Source: Gnetum montanum
Lineage: Eukaryota > Streptophyta > Gnetopsida > Gnetales > Gnetaceae
DNA: 30,638 nucleotides
Assembly (NCBI GenBank): GCA_015680685.1
Contig: MNCI01005848.1
Span: forward strand, 87,930 to 118,567
Direction of reading: 5' to 3'
Program-made: the position numbers and the translations under genes
In this document: positions 1 through 9,170 of the stretch, piece by piece
Position numbering within the stretch: the first letter of the stretch is position 1
How the letters are laid out: every line of letters begins with the position of its first letter
Notes under the pieces: model-generated
The model's database searches: none
Told to the model about the DNA's origin: nothing
Seen by the model: the letters and a program-made list of their open reading frames with translations, nothing else

Positions 1-209
1 AAGCACAAATACTGCATAATAACACGGGGGCGGTTTCGTCACCACGGGTACTTAGCATTCCAGTGGTGATCCCGGCGACCACCGTGCCCCATTTAATCCC
101 TCAGATATAACCCCATAACGTATCCGTAACGCGCCCGGCACAGACCTTGTCGCTTCTGCCCCCTCAAACTCAACAGATTACCGCAGCCGCTCAACCACAA
201 ACTTACACC

Positions 210-1676
210 CAACAGCCTGCCACAGGTCAGTGGGCCAATCCGACGGCGTAGCATACCCAGTCTGTGGTCTATGGCGTGCAACCCCTGGTTGCACCCGTAA
301 CATAAGTTCCACAGGGCATCCCGCAGTATACCTATCCCTATCTTGCGCAGCAGGCGGCGGCTAACCCCTCTGCGCAAGCCAGCAGGTGGTGGTCTTCACA
401 GGCTCCCTTGCCTAATGGGATCCCCATCTCACAAGCAGCCAGTCAACCGATCCCGTCGTTTCCGTTCCCTTGCGCCGCCCTCCCGGTCCAACCTCTTATG
501 CCTTCTGCACAGACACCACCGTCAACGGGTCTGGACCAAGCCTTCCAGCTTATACAGACCCTCACCGAGGAGGTTCGACGCCTCAAAGCCGCTGGTTCTG
601 ATACTATTCAGATCATGGACTTTTACCAGGATGATCCGATCAGCCCAGTGGTCCCTATGCTATCATTGCTACCAGGGATGTCTCTGCCTCATTTTACCAA
701 GTACAATGGGAAGGGAGATCCCAACGCTCATTTGGTCACATTCCGGTCTGAGTCCTTGTTATTGCAACAGTGGCCACACACCATTATCTGAGTCTTTGCA
801 ATGTCCCTAACAGGGAAAGCTTTGGATTGGTACCGAGCCCTCCCACGCTCTTTTGTCTCAACCTTGGAAGAGCTGTTGACCCAATTTGTGACCCGCTTCA
901 AATACAACTTGAAACCAGAAGTCACATTGGATCAGCTGATGGGGGTGAAACAAGACCCCCTTGAGCCTGTCCAAAAGTTTATACAGCGCTTGAATGCTAC
1001 CTTGAATGAGATCCGCGAGCCGATCGCAGACTCACATATGCTGGCGATATTCAAGGGAGCAGTCAATGACTTCATTAAGTCAAAGTTGTACTACCTTGCC
1101 CCCAATTCTTTACATCAGGCATTCGCTCAAGTTAGAAGCATCCAAGATGTTGCGGAGGCCAGCAAAGACCCGGCGTATGTCACCTATAGGAATGCACATA
1201 ACAGGAGCAAAGACAAAGGCAAAGCAACGACAATGACAGTAGCTACAATGATTGAGAGTATAAAGACGAAGAAAAAAAAGGCACCCACGGCGCCTCCTGA
1301 AACCACGGCTGGTGCCGGCACCAGCCAAAACACAACTACCCCTGAAGGGCCCCCCAGCCTAAGCCAAACTTTGAGCGTAAGGATCGCTCAAAGTACACGG
1401 CATTACCTGTAAAGCATTCTGAACTGCTGAAACAACTATTAGGGGCAGGGCACATTCAACCTAAGAAGGTGTCCGAGGAGGCTCTGAAGCGTCACAGACG
1501 TCATTGTGAACTGCTAAAGAACCCTTCTCTAGCCTTACCTAACGAGCCACCAGTTTCAAGATCTTTCAAGCTAGACCGTTTCTGTGACTACCACCAGGTG
1601 TGTGGTCACGATACGGATTACTGTTGGGCGTTGAAAGATGACATTCAACGTATGCTGGACGACGGTTCACTCAAGT
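210..1676 (+). pseudogene. gag: E1 gag (broken): Gag domain plus Cys/His motif
   Basis: Gag would form the virus-like particle that packages the element RNA. The N-terminal ~130 residues are Pro/Gln-rich. A Gag domain of the Retrotrans_gag type follows (about 660-1150; landmarks LPHFTKYNGKGDPNAHL, SLTGKALDWYRALP and LEPVQKFIQRLNA). A cysteine/histidine motif, FCDYHQVCGHDTDYC, lies at about 1580-1623, as in Tat/Athila Gags. The reading frame has stops at 249, 303 and 789. The stop at 789 sits just before the Gag core and is explained by CGA to TGA; the first two by CAG to TAG and CAA to TAA. A frameshift near 1370 moves the reading into the frame that holds the Cys/His motif. The true start is not identifiable. 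Confidence 0.8.
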
Positions 1677-2572
1677 GAGACAGCAGCAACCCGATGCGTC
1701 CAGAAAACCAGACATTGCATGTGTATAAGGACCCGTTGAACGCAAATGACGATCCTTATACAATCACTATGGTGAGTACGGACAGTGAGAAAAGGGAACC
1801 GCCAAAACAACCTTTTGTTTTGTGTGTCCCTGCCAACTCACAAAGGGGACCAACCACTTCACCGGCAGTCAGTGGGGTCTCAAGGCCGCCCTTCATTATA
1901 CGAGCACCTTCTCAGACGCACTCTTAGTTGCGTAGCGACGGTCAAGCCGCGGCCTCATCCGCGCCCACGCCTAGGGCACCCTTCATTATCAGGGCGCCAA
2001 AACCACAAGCTGCTCTGCTCACGCAGGGGCAGACCTCCAACCAAAAGCGTTGACCCTCACCTCCCAAACAAAAGGGAGAGGAAACATTAGTTAACGCAAC
2101 GAAAGACCACGCTACGCTCAGCTTCCCTAAGCCCAGGCCCCTAGCCTCTGCACCTTCACCTGTACCTCAGGGGCAGGATAAAGGTGCGGAAATGCAACCA
2201 CCTTCTCTTGGCAAGAGAAAGAGCAACCCTTTGGCTAACACCGTCCCACCTCGAGAGATTCGTCTCTTGGGTCGAATGGAAGAAGACAATGGAGAAAAAA
2301 AACCTAGCCGGGAGAAGGACCTCCTCGACGCATTTACGCAAGTTAAACAGGCTCTCAAACAAAAAAATACAACGCTAAGCCTTTACGACCTACTTATGAC
2401 GTCTCGAGAACACCGTGAGGCTATGGTTCATATGCTGACTTCCATATCAATGGATGAAAGCTTGCTAGCGGAGGAGGAAGCGATACATGCTGTCATGTTT
2501 CCTCCCGAAGTTGAGCCACCTACGCCTTCCTCGTTGACCTTCCACGACGGGTCTATCAAAGACGATCCTTAG
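1677..2572 (+). pseudogene. E1 Gag-protease linker region (broken)
   Basis: The frame of the Cys/His motif continues with stops at about 1676, 1925, 2051 and 2570. It encodes a low-complexity Pro/Ser/Lys-rich linker with a repeated PPFIIRAP / APFIIRAP motif. After this comes a recognisable pre-protease segment, LSLYDLLMTSREHREAMVHM (about 2378-2437), followed by acidic and proline-rich sequence. In Tat-lineage elements a block like this, with the SxxHREAL-type motif, lies directly upstream of the protease. The segment is part of the gag-pro reading frame rather than a separate gene. The stop at 2570 reads as CAG changed to TAG. Confidence 0.65.
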
Positions 2573-3058
2573 AAAGGTCAGGTGACAACTGAACCTATGT
2601 TTATCACTATCCGGGTCGGTCAATACCGGATCCAGAGAGTGCACGTGGACGATGGCGCAGCTACCAACGTCATTCCCTATTCCATCGTGGATAGGTTGGG
2701 TCTAGCTCTGAGAATGGTCCTCTCCACAGTTATAAATGAGGCTCAACACACCGAGTCTCAAAACGTAAATTTGGATTCAGTAGAAGAGAAGCGGATGCAG
2801 GCTCTTGAGACGATTGAAAGGTATCAAGACAAACAGAGACAGAAGCATCGTCACAACCTTCAACAGCGCCCGATCAAGAAAGCAGATCTTGTTCTTAAGG
2901 TCGTGCGTGAACCAGTAGGCAAGTTCTCTGCAAACTGGGAAGGCCCTTTCTTGGTGGTGGACGTGTACAGCAATGGCGCATTCAAATTGGCAGACGTCAA
3001 TGGCAATGAATTATCAAATCCTGTAAATCATGTGTACTTGAAGCGGTATTACATTTAG
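2573..3058 (+). pseudogene. pol: E1 protease start fused in frame to integrase C-terminus (central pol deleted)
   Basis: The first ~45 codons give an aspartic protease start: FITIRVGQYRIQRVHVDDGAATNVIPYSIVDRLGL, where DDG stands at the usual D-x-G active site. Without a stop, the frame then jumps to an integrase tail: EEKRMQALETIERYQ, ADLVLKVVREPVGKF, NWEGPFLVVDVYSNGAFKLA and a terminal VYLKRYYI before TAG at 3056. Everything normally in between (rest of protease, reverse transcriptase, RNase H, integrase zinc finger and catalytic core) is absent, typically several kb. The junction is near 2710-2725. The fusion is in frame, so the open frame survived the deletion. The product would have no polymerase or integrase activity. 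The short direct segments at the junction were not resolved. Confidence 0.8.
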
Positions 3059-3089
3059 CAGCATCTACGATGTCAACAATAGGTATGGA

Positions 3090-3410
3090 AACCATTGTCC
3101 GCTACGACGTTAAACTGGCACTGACCGTCTGCTACGACGCTAAACTGGTACAGGTAAGTAGCCGTCTGCTGAGATGTAAAACCAGCATAGATCTGTCCCT
3201 GGGCCATGACACGAAACTAACATCCACATCACGATCTACTGAGACCATAAATTAGACATACCACCATCCACTACGACGTAAAACTAGCACTTCTCAGTCC
3301 GCCTAGACTTTAAACTGGGACCATGGTCTGCTGAGACTTAAAACCAGTAATGGTAGTCTACTAGGACTTAAAAATGGGACTTACAGTCTGCTGCCATGTA
3401 AATCAAGTGA
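3090..3410 (+). repeat. E1 3' tandem repeat, ~30-bp degenerate units
   Basis: About ten imperfect units follow one another. Each starts like GTCTGCTACGACGTTAAACT or GTCTGCTGAGACTTAAAACC and continues with a variable 8-12 bases. They begin 30 bp after the integrase stop codon. Tandem repeats between pol and the 3' LTR are a known trait of Tat/Ogre-type elements. Units differ from each other at many positions, so the array is old or was under weak constraint. Confidence 0.8.
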
Positions 3411-3445
3411 GCGTGATCATCTCTGTACAGCTACACAACCAACAG

Positions 3446-3539
3446 GATGGGATACTGGGACAGTCCCAGCGTCGCCACCCCCACTGGCATCNAGATGGGA
3501 TACTGGGACAGTCCCAGCGTCGCCACCCCCACTGGCATC
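3446..3539. repeat. Exact 46-bp direct duplication around a single N (assembly join)
   Basis: Positions 3446-3491 and 3494-3539 are identical. They are separated by one N (3492) and one extra base. The same arrangement with the same 46-bp length occurs at 14359 and 26393. A constant length at unrelated sites points to contig ends overlapping by k-1 bases that were not merged, not to biology. Confidence 0.9.
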
Positions 3540-4188
3540 CTACTGATTCCTCGGATAAGCTGAGAGGCATCTTACTGATCCCTCAGAGATGTCATCGCTG
3601 CACCCACTGTAGTGGTGGTACCTCTGAGGGTTTAGTCTCCCCAGCCGGAGCCCCAACGAAATCCTCGTCGACAACAACCTCGGAAACCTCTGTCGATCAT
3701 CGCTATCGGACGCTGGCTTCGCAAATTCATCTTACTGGTTCCTTGTCTAACCAGTTAGGTGCACTGTGTCTGATGCCTTTTGGCGAAGATATGTGGGGCC
3801 AATCATCAGGATTGGCAGCTTTGCCCTCATGCCCCAGCTCCTTCTTCACAGCCCAATCGCTCTATCTCGCATCAAACGGCGCTCATTTCGACAACCTCGC
3901 CCCTTGTTCGCATGAGCAGTGGTGTCCTCTATTTTCTTCTGTGGTTGCAGGTTACTTTCTTTGGAGGATGTCATTCAAAGGTGTGTCCATCTGAGCGGTG
4001 AAGTACAACAGCGTGTTGAAATGGCTACTCAGGTTTGCTTGACCACTTAGATCTGCATGCCTATACCTCTCGCAATCCTACCCTTAACTCTTATTTCCTT
4101 CATCCCCACCACCCGCTCCCCATACGCAAAAGCTACATACACAAGCACCCATTTTCCGCACTCACAGTAGCAGAGACATCGCAGAATT

Positions 4189-4286
4189 GATGCGCCATGC
4201 TTCTTTTGCAAGCATTCCTGCTATAATTAGTGACAAAGAGATCTCAGGCTGACGCGCTATGCTCATCTAAAAGCATTCCTATTGAC
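4189..4286. repeat. Pair of imperfect ~35-bp direct repeats with internal hairpin
   Basis: GATGCGCCATGCT...AGCATTCCTGCTAT at 4189 and GACGCGCTATGCT...AGCATTCCTATTGA at 4251 are about 62 bp apart. Within each, ATGCT and AGCAT can pair as a short stem. They lie near the possible start of the E1 LTR. Function is unknown. Confidence 0.6.
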
Positions 4287-4289
4287 ATC

Positions 4290-6030
4290 AGTGTGCGTAC
4301 GTTTTTGTGTATTCAGTAAGCGTATTCCATGCTCCTACCATCTTGACCTATGATATGTCTTCCTCGAACCTGTTTCCCACCATGCCATTCTATCTCCCAT
4401 TCCCTCCAGCTTTGCTCTTCCATATTGACAAGGAAATCCTTGAGTAGCCATGGATGGATGCTGTTCTTGCTTCTACCAATCTGGTGTTTCGTATTCTTTG
4501 TTGACGTCTTTCGGGTAAGCCCTCCAACCGTCAACAAAGAGAGGCCATTGAAACATCGTAAAAATTGCGAGTTGGCCTCAGGCAAAGATTCGCAATTCAA
4601 GCAAGGGCGCATGCCAGAATTCCAGAAGAGAGACTAAGACAAAGCAACATCAAGAGGCGCATAGCATCGAGTCCTCGACTTCTTGTGCAGATTCCTAATC
4701 TTTCCATGCTTTTTCTGTTTACGTTATATCATGCAACGTAGCGTAATGGCGCTTAGCATGATTTTTCTTAAACATAGTCCAGCATCAGAAGGATAGTTAC
4801 TTCGGCATAGGGAGGAGCTTGAGCTGCGTAATATGCGACTCCTTGTGTATTTTGCTAAGTCTTTTATTCAAGGCCAGGTTTACGCTCTGCTACACACAGC
4901 AGCGTAATAAGCTCTAGAACAGTCAAAGGCAAAGTCTAAAAAAGTGCGACTGCTCATCATACGCTCATCACGCAATGCAGCGTATCGCAGCATATTGCAT
5001 CGCCGAGCTAAACATTGTTTACGCTTCATTATGCGCGGCTGTGTAAGAAAGCGTAAAACAGCTTGAATCCATTGTTTCCATGTTACGTTACGCTCGTGCA
5101 CACAACACAGCGTGAATGAGCATAATATAACCCAAAGACAGTTGAGACATGCCTGACGTGCACCTCTTCTTCACACGCACAATACGCGACGAGCGTATTG
5201 TGCATAGTCATGAGGCTTGACACAAAAATGGTCAAATCAACAGTGCCCGAAACACTCGGGACACACGTCATCAGGGTTGCACCTTTTCCATGAAGCGTCG
5301 CAGCCTATAAATACCCCAGTTGACAAAGATACAGGGGTTGGCAAATCAGAGAAGCAAAGGCATTTTTCTGAGCACTGGAGCACTTATCACTTTTGAGCAG
5401 AGATACAGAGAGCAGCGCTTTGGCCATTGTTGATAGCATCACCTTACAGCAGAAACATAGCATAGTTCGTTTTGAGCACCACCGACAGGAGTAATCATTC
5501 TGCTGGGGAAGACTCTATTGGTCAGAAATAGTTGATCGGTAGACGTCAGAGCTTGACCTTCCTTGCATCCCGACTTTAGCCCACAAGGTAGAACGGACTT
5601 CTGTTTGGTGGAAAGTTTTCTTGTTGTTTTGTGCTTGCTTCACATCCAGTAATCGGGGTCTCCCCAGTGTAACGAAATATATGAAATATACATCTTTCAA
5701 GGAAAAGCGTAGATCTTGAAACTACGTGTTTCTCTTATGTCAGCCTCCTCTTATCGTGTTTAGCGTTATCATCGTTGCAATTCATCCTACATCGTTTTCC
5801 CCTTATTTTTGTGATTCCTCAAATCTGATCGTTTTCACAACATATTCATCGGTTTACTAATTAGTAAGTTCATGTCTGATCGAAAAGACCATTCAGGACG
5901 CCACAGATTCATTTTTCCAGCATAGCCCTCGCACGGATCCGTGGTTAGAACTGTGTATATGGAATTTGTTCGGTATTTTCCAGCTGCCGACGTTTTCCGT
6001 CGTTACATGTTCCATGCTTCGTGTACAGTG
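4290..6030 (+). repeat. E1 3' LTR-like region (boundaries unresolved)
   Basis: The region follows the E1 3' noncoding sequence and carries a TATA box (TATAAATA at 5306-5313) in an AT-richer context, as expected for an LTR promoter. Upstream of the TATA, between about 4730 and 5130, many short GCGTA / TACGC motifs recur in both orientations. The 5' LTR is outside the window, so the exact LTR start, end and target duplication cannot be fixed by comparison. E2-related coding sequence becomes readable from about 6054, which limits the right end. No supported gene lies here. Confidence 0.55.
5306..5313 (+). promoter_or_regulatory. TATA box of E1 LTR promoter
   Basis: TATAAATA sits in the LTR-like region about 650 bp downstream of the first GCGTA-rich segment. 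It is the only good TATA box found in the region and is oriented with E1. Confidence 0.5.
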
Positions 6031-6053
6031 ATAATGGGTGAAATTGTGTGTAG

Positions 6054-7250
6054 AAAATCTTGTCCATTAAGAGTATATTCATTAAAGCATGTAATTACTA
6101 TGCAAATGAAATAGATATTCAAAAGTTCATGTACATAGCAACCACAAAATAGGAGGGCACCCAATGGCTAACAACTAAGTCTGGCAGTAGCACATTATGC
6201 ATGGAACCTATTGAGAGCCTAATATGTGCTTATGTCAAAGGCATGAATGAACTTGAGAAAGTTCATCACCAACTCTTTGATGATGAAGATGAGGATACCT
6301 ATTGGGAAGAGTTGGAAATCACTGAAAATTTCAAACATGAGTCCCTAGATTTAAAGACCTTACTAGTCGACATGGAGTATGCATTTTTAAACAATGGAAA
6401 GCCATTCATAATCAATGTAAATCTTGCTCTTGAGAAAAAAGAAAATTTGTTATAGGTTGTCAACAAATGGCCAACATCCTTTACTTGGTCATATCCTGAG
6501 CTAATAAAGATCAATCTAAGGATATGCTAGCATTACATCTACACTGACCCAACCATGAAGTGAAGAAAGTAGCTACAAAGGTGCCTAAATGCCATGTTGA
6601 AGCAGATCATCAAAGAGGAAATAGAACAACTCCTCAAGGTAGGGTTTCTATACAATCACATATAGTGAGTGGGTTAGTCCATTAGTGATTATGCCAAAGA
6701 AATGTGGCAAGTGATGGGTCTGCATTAACTTCAGGCTGTTAAACATGGAAATATTTAAAGATCATTTTCCATTGTCATTTGTGGACCAAGTGTTGGACAC
6801 TATCTCTGGTCATTGCTATTACAATTTTTTGGATGGTTATAGTGGCTATAAAAAAATCCAAATTTCCTCAAAAGATCAGGCCAAGATAACATTCACAAGT
6901 CCCTAAGGGACTTTTGCATATTGTAAAAAGTATTTATGAATGACTTCTCTACCTATGGAGCTACATTTGAGTAAGAACTAGACCACCTTGAGTAGGTACT
7001 AAAGAGATGTGTTGAAATAAACCTTAGGCTCAATTGGTAGAAAAGCCATTTAATGGTCTAGGAAGGCATAGTATTGGGGCATAGAATTACTCAGGCAAGA
7101 ATTGAGGTAGACATGGAAAAGATAAGGATCATCTAAGAAATTACATGCTAACTAGAGATAGTTAAAGATGTCAGATCATTCCTTAGACACCCTGGCTACT
7201 ATTAGTGACTCATAGAGAATTTCTCTAAAATTGCAAAGCTATTAGTCAAA
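6054..7250 (+). pseudogene. pol: E2 reverse transcriptase (decayed)
   Basis: The segment before the polymerase (MEPIESLICAYVKG to LLVDMEYAFLNN, 6201-6400) matches the Athila-type lead-in. The polymerase then reads IIKEEIEQLLKVGFLYN, MPKKCGK (6691), DHFPLSFVDQVLDTISGH and FLDGYSGY (one catalytic Asp present). The conserved WRVCID segment reads stop-W-V-C-I-N: TGG to TGA, CGG to TGG and GAC to AAC, all transitions. The catalytic FMDD reads FMND (about 6934-6945). About 26 codons between TFAY and VFM, including the PFGLxNAPATFQ block, are deleted. Further stops follow in the thumb region (VLKRCVEINL, GHRITQARIEVDMEKI). It cannot encode an active polymerase. Confidence 0.85.
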
Positions 7251-7329
7251 CTTACAAAGAAAGATGCTCCATTCATCTAGACCAAGGAATGTGAGCATGC
7301 ATTTGAACAATTAAAAGATAAGCTTGTAG

Positions 7330-7740
7330 AAACTCCAATTCTACAAGCACTAGATTAGTCTAGACCACTTCACATAATGATGAATGAATCTAATTATGCT
7401 TTGGGAGTAGTGCTTACGTAGTTGGATGATAAGAAATGTTCATATTGCATCCACTATGCAAGCCAAAGCATTTTGGGTGCATAGTTGAATTACACCACAA
7501 ATGACAAAGAATTAATGATAGTGGTGTATGCTCTCAAAAATTTTAGGCACTATGTCCTTAGTTACAAAGTATTTGTGCACACATATCACAGTGCCATCTG
7601 CTTCTTGATGAATAAGCTAATGGTAAGCCCCTGCATCATAAGATGGCTTGTAATCTTATAGGAATTTGATCTCATAGTGGTAGATTAGAAAGGAACTGAC
7701 AATGTCATCATTGACCACCTCTATTAGTTTAGATGGAATA
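7330..7740 (+). pseudogene. pol: E2 RNase H (decayed)
   Basis: The reading frame following the polymerase gives LHIMMNESNYALGVVLT, then YASQSILGA-stop-LNYTTNDKELMIVVYAL, HYVLSYKVFVHTYHSAICFL and WLVIL-stop-EFDLIVVD-stop-KGTDNVIIDHL. These match RNase H of Athila/Tat elements, where the interrupted positions are normally Gln; each stop here is TAG, one base from CAG. The Asp usually found in the VxTDH segment is replaced (HTYH). The domain would remove the RNA strand during reverse transcription. Here it is inactive. Confidence 0.8.
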
Positions 7741-7919
7741 ATAAAGAGGAGGAGAGTTTGATCTTTCATCAATTTTTAGATAAACTCATCTTTATAGGAG
7801 TAATAAATGATCAAATGCCCACAAAAACAAATTGGTTTGCTAGCATCCTTACTTACCTTCTCACTTAAGAGATGCCACAAGATCTAGACTTTAAGAAGAA
7901 ACAATAGTTTCTTCATTAG

Positions 7920-9147
7920 AAAAAGTACTTCATGGAAATCAATAGACACCTTTACAAGGTGTGCACCAATGGCATGGTTTGTTTATGTGTCCCTAACATG
8001 AATGAACTACACATTCTCCAAGATGCTCATGAAGCCCCTTGCAAAAGCCACTATGCAGGGAGAGACATAGGCATAAAAATCTTAATAGCAAGATACTATT
8101 GGCCTATAATCTTTAGAAATGGTCACTAGTTTATCTGATCTTGTAAATGCTATCAACAAGATGGTGGGATGATTACATGAATGGAGGATCCTCAACAGTG
8201 GATTCAACCACTAGAGCCCTTTAACATATGGGGCATAAACTTCATGGGTCCCATCACACCCATGTTCAATGAAAAGGCATATATCATTGTATTTGTTGAT
8301 GACTACATCAAATGGATAGAAGTAGCAATCATCATTAATTGTACATCATCCACTGCTACTAGAGTTGTACAAAAAAATGTTGTAAATAGGTTTCGGGTGC
8401 CATGTGCACTAATTTTAGATAATGGAACTCATTTTATAGGTGCCACCTTTTGAAAACTTATGCAACGCTTAGGGGTTGAACATAAATTAGCAACACCTTA
8501 TTACCCCTAAGCAAATGGTCAAGTAGAGGTAACCAACAGGGAGATTACAAAGATCTTAACAAGGACCATAAGCAAATATAGGAGATATTGAAGTACAAAA
8601 CTCAACAATTTCCTATGGGCTTACCGCTCAACATGGAAGCTTTTTATTGGCAACTCTCCCTATGAGTTAGTGCACAAAAAACATCCAATGCTTCTGATCC
8701 AATCTAAGCTCCACACACTCTCAACAACCTATGAACTAAATCTTGACCTAAGCCTTGCACAAATAGAAGGATTGATCAACCTTAACATGCTAGATGAAAA
8801 CCTATTAGTGGCCTCATCTTTGAATGAAATGCATAAGGCATTCAACAAGTACCGACATGACTTAAGAATATGGAAATTAAAATTCCAATTAGGAGATAAG
8901 GTTCTCTATTAGAATCCCACATATGTACCATAGAAAACTAAGTTTCAAACATTGTGGGAGGAACTTATATAACTGCTAAAACCTTTCCCTCTATGGCCAT
9001 GACCATATACAAACTTGAGGATCCAAATAAAAGGTAGTTGGTCAACATCCAATAAGTAAAGATTTTCCATGAGCCCAAGCAAGCTAGTGCAACAAATACC
9101 TTAATGGATGAACAACCACACTTAATTTTTTGGATTTTTTCCTTCTA
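7920..9147 (+). pseudogene. pol: E2 integrase (decayed)
   Basis: The zinc-binding domain is visible at about 8020-8150: DAHEAPCKSHYAGRDIGIK, then SCKCYQQ, where the second Cys appears changed to Tyr. The catalytic core follows at 8200-8620. The first Asp, normally in WGIDFMGP, is Asn (WGINFMGP). The second is present in LILDNGTHFIG and the Glu is present in GQVEVTNREI. Stops interrupt the frame, for example after ATF and in YYP-stop-ANGQ. The C-terminal part reads KLKFQLGDKVLY, TIYKLEDPNKR and VKIFHEPKQA across frameshifts, ending near 9147. Loss of a catalytic Asp by itself would abolish strand transfer. Confidence 0.85.
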
Positions 9148-9151
9148 ACTT

Positions 9152-9170
9152 AGTTTTGGGGGAGATGGCC
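9152..9170 (+). promoter_or_regulatory. E2 internal polypurine-tract-like motif
   Basis: AGTTTTGGGGGAGATGGCC lies right after the end of pol. The same motif, AGTCATGGGGGAGATGGCC, lies right after the coding region in E4 (28600-28618) and, on the minus strand, in E3 (19637-19654). It resembles the tract next to the 3' LTR (AGTCATGGGGATA at 14280-14292). Confidence 0.6.

Larger units (their letters stand above)
3411..4290 (+). other. E1 noncoding region between tandem repeats and LTR-like region
   Basis: No protein family was recognised. The longest open frame (3374-3994) spans the N-joined duplication at 3492 and has no recognisable domain; it is probably chance. A loose repeat occurs: GGCATCCTACTGATTCCTC near 3535, GGCATCTTACTGATCCCTC near 3568, and TTCATCTTACTGGTTCCTTG near 3725. 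The region is richer in C+G than the downstream sequence. It is read as the 3' untranslated region of E1. Confidence 0.5.
1..6030 (+). mobile_element. E1: Tat-lineage Ty3/gypsy LTR retrotransposon, 3' part, pol-deleted
   Basis: The element enters from the left edge inside the Gag N-terminus, so its 5' LTR and primer site lie outside the window. In order it shows a Pro/Gln-rich Gag start, a retrotransposon Gag domain, a Cys/His motif, a protease start fused to an integrase C-terminus, ~30-bp tandem repeats, and an AT-richer region with a TATA box that should include the 3' LTR. Motif wording (SLYDLLMTSREHREA before the protease, KKADLVLKVV and NWEGPF in the integrase tail) fits the Tat branch of non-chromovirus Ty3/gypsy elements. 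The right boundary is an estimate: E2 coding sequence is legible from about 6054. Base composition is clearly richer in G+C than E2, suggesting a younger or less decayed copy. Confidence 0.8.

Noticed and set aside
3090-3410. CRISPR-like repeat array
   Set aside because: Units are contiguous and degenerate with no unique spacers, and the context is a plant retrotransposon.
3374-3994. 206-codon plus-strand ORF as a gene
   Set aside because: It spans the N-joined duplication, has no recognisable domain and lies in the 3' noncoding region of E1.
4313-4637. Two overlapping ~95-residue ORFs on opposite strands
   Set aside because: No motif was recognised on either strand. Opposite overlapping frames of this length are expected by chance in this composition.
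6700-9050. TAG recoding (Gln) because many stops fall at conserved Gln codons
   Set aside because: TGG to TGA, CGA to TGA, lost catalytic residues, frameshifts and a missing motif occur as well. This is decay, not an altered code.
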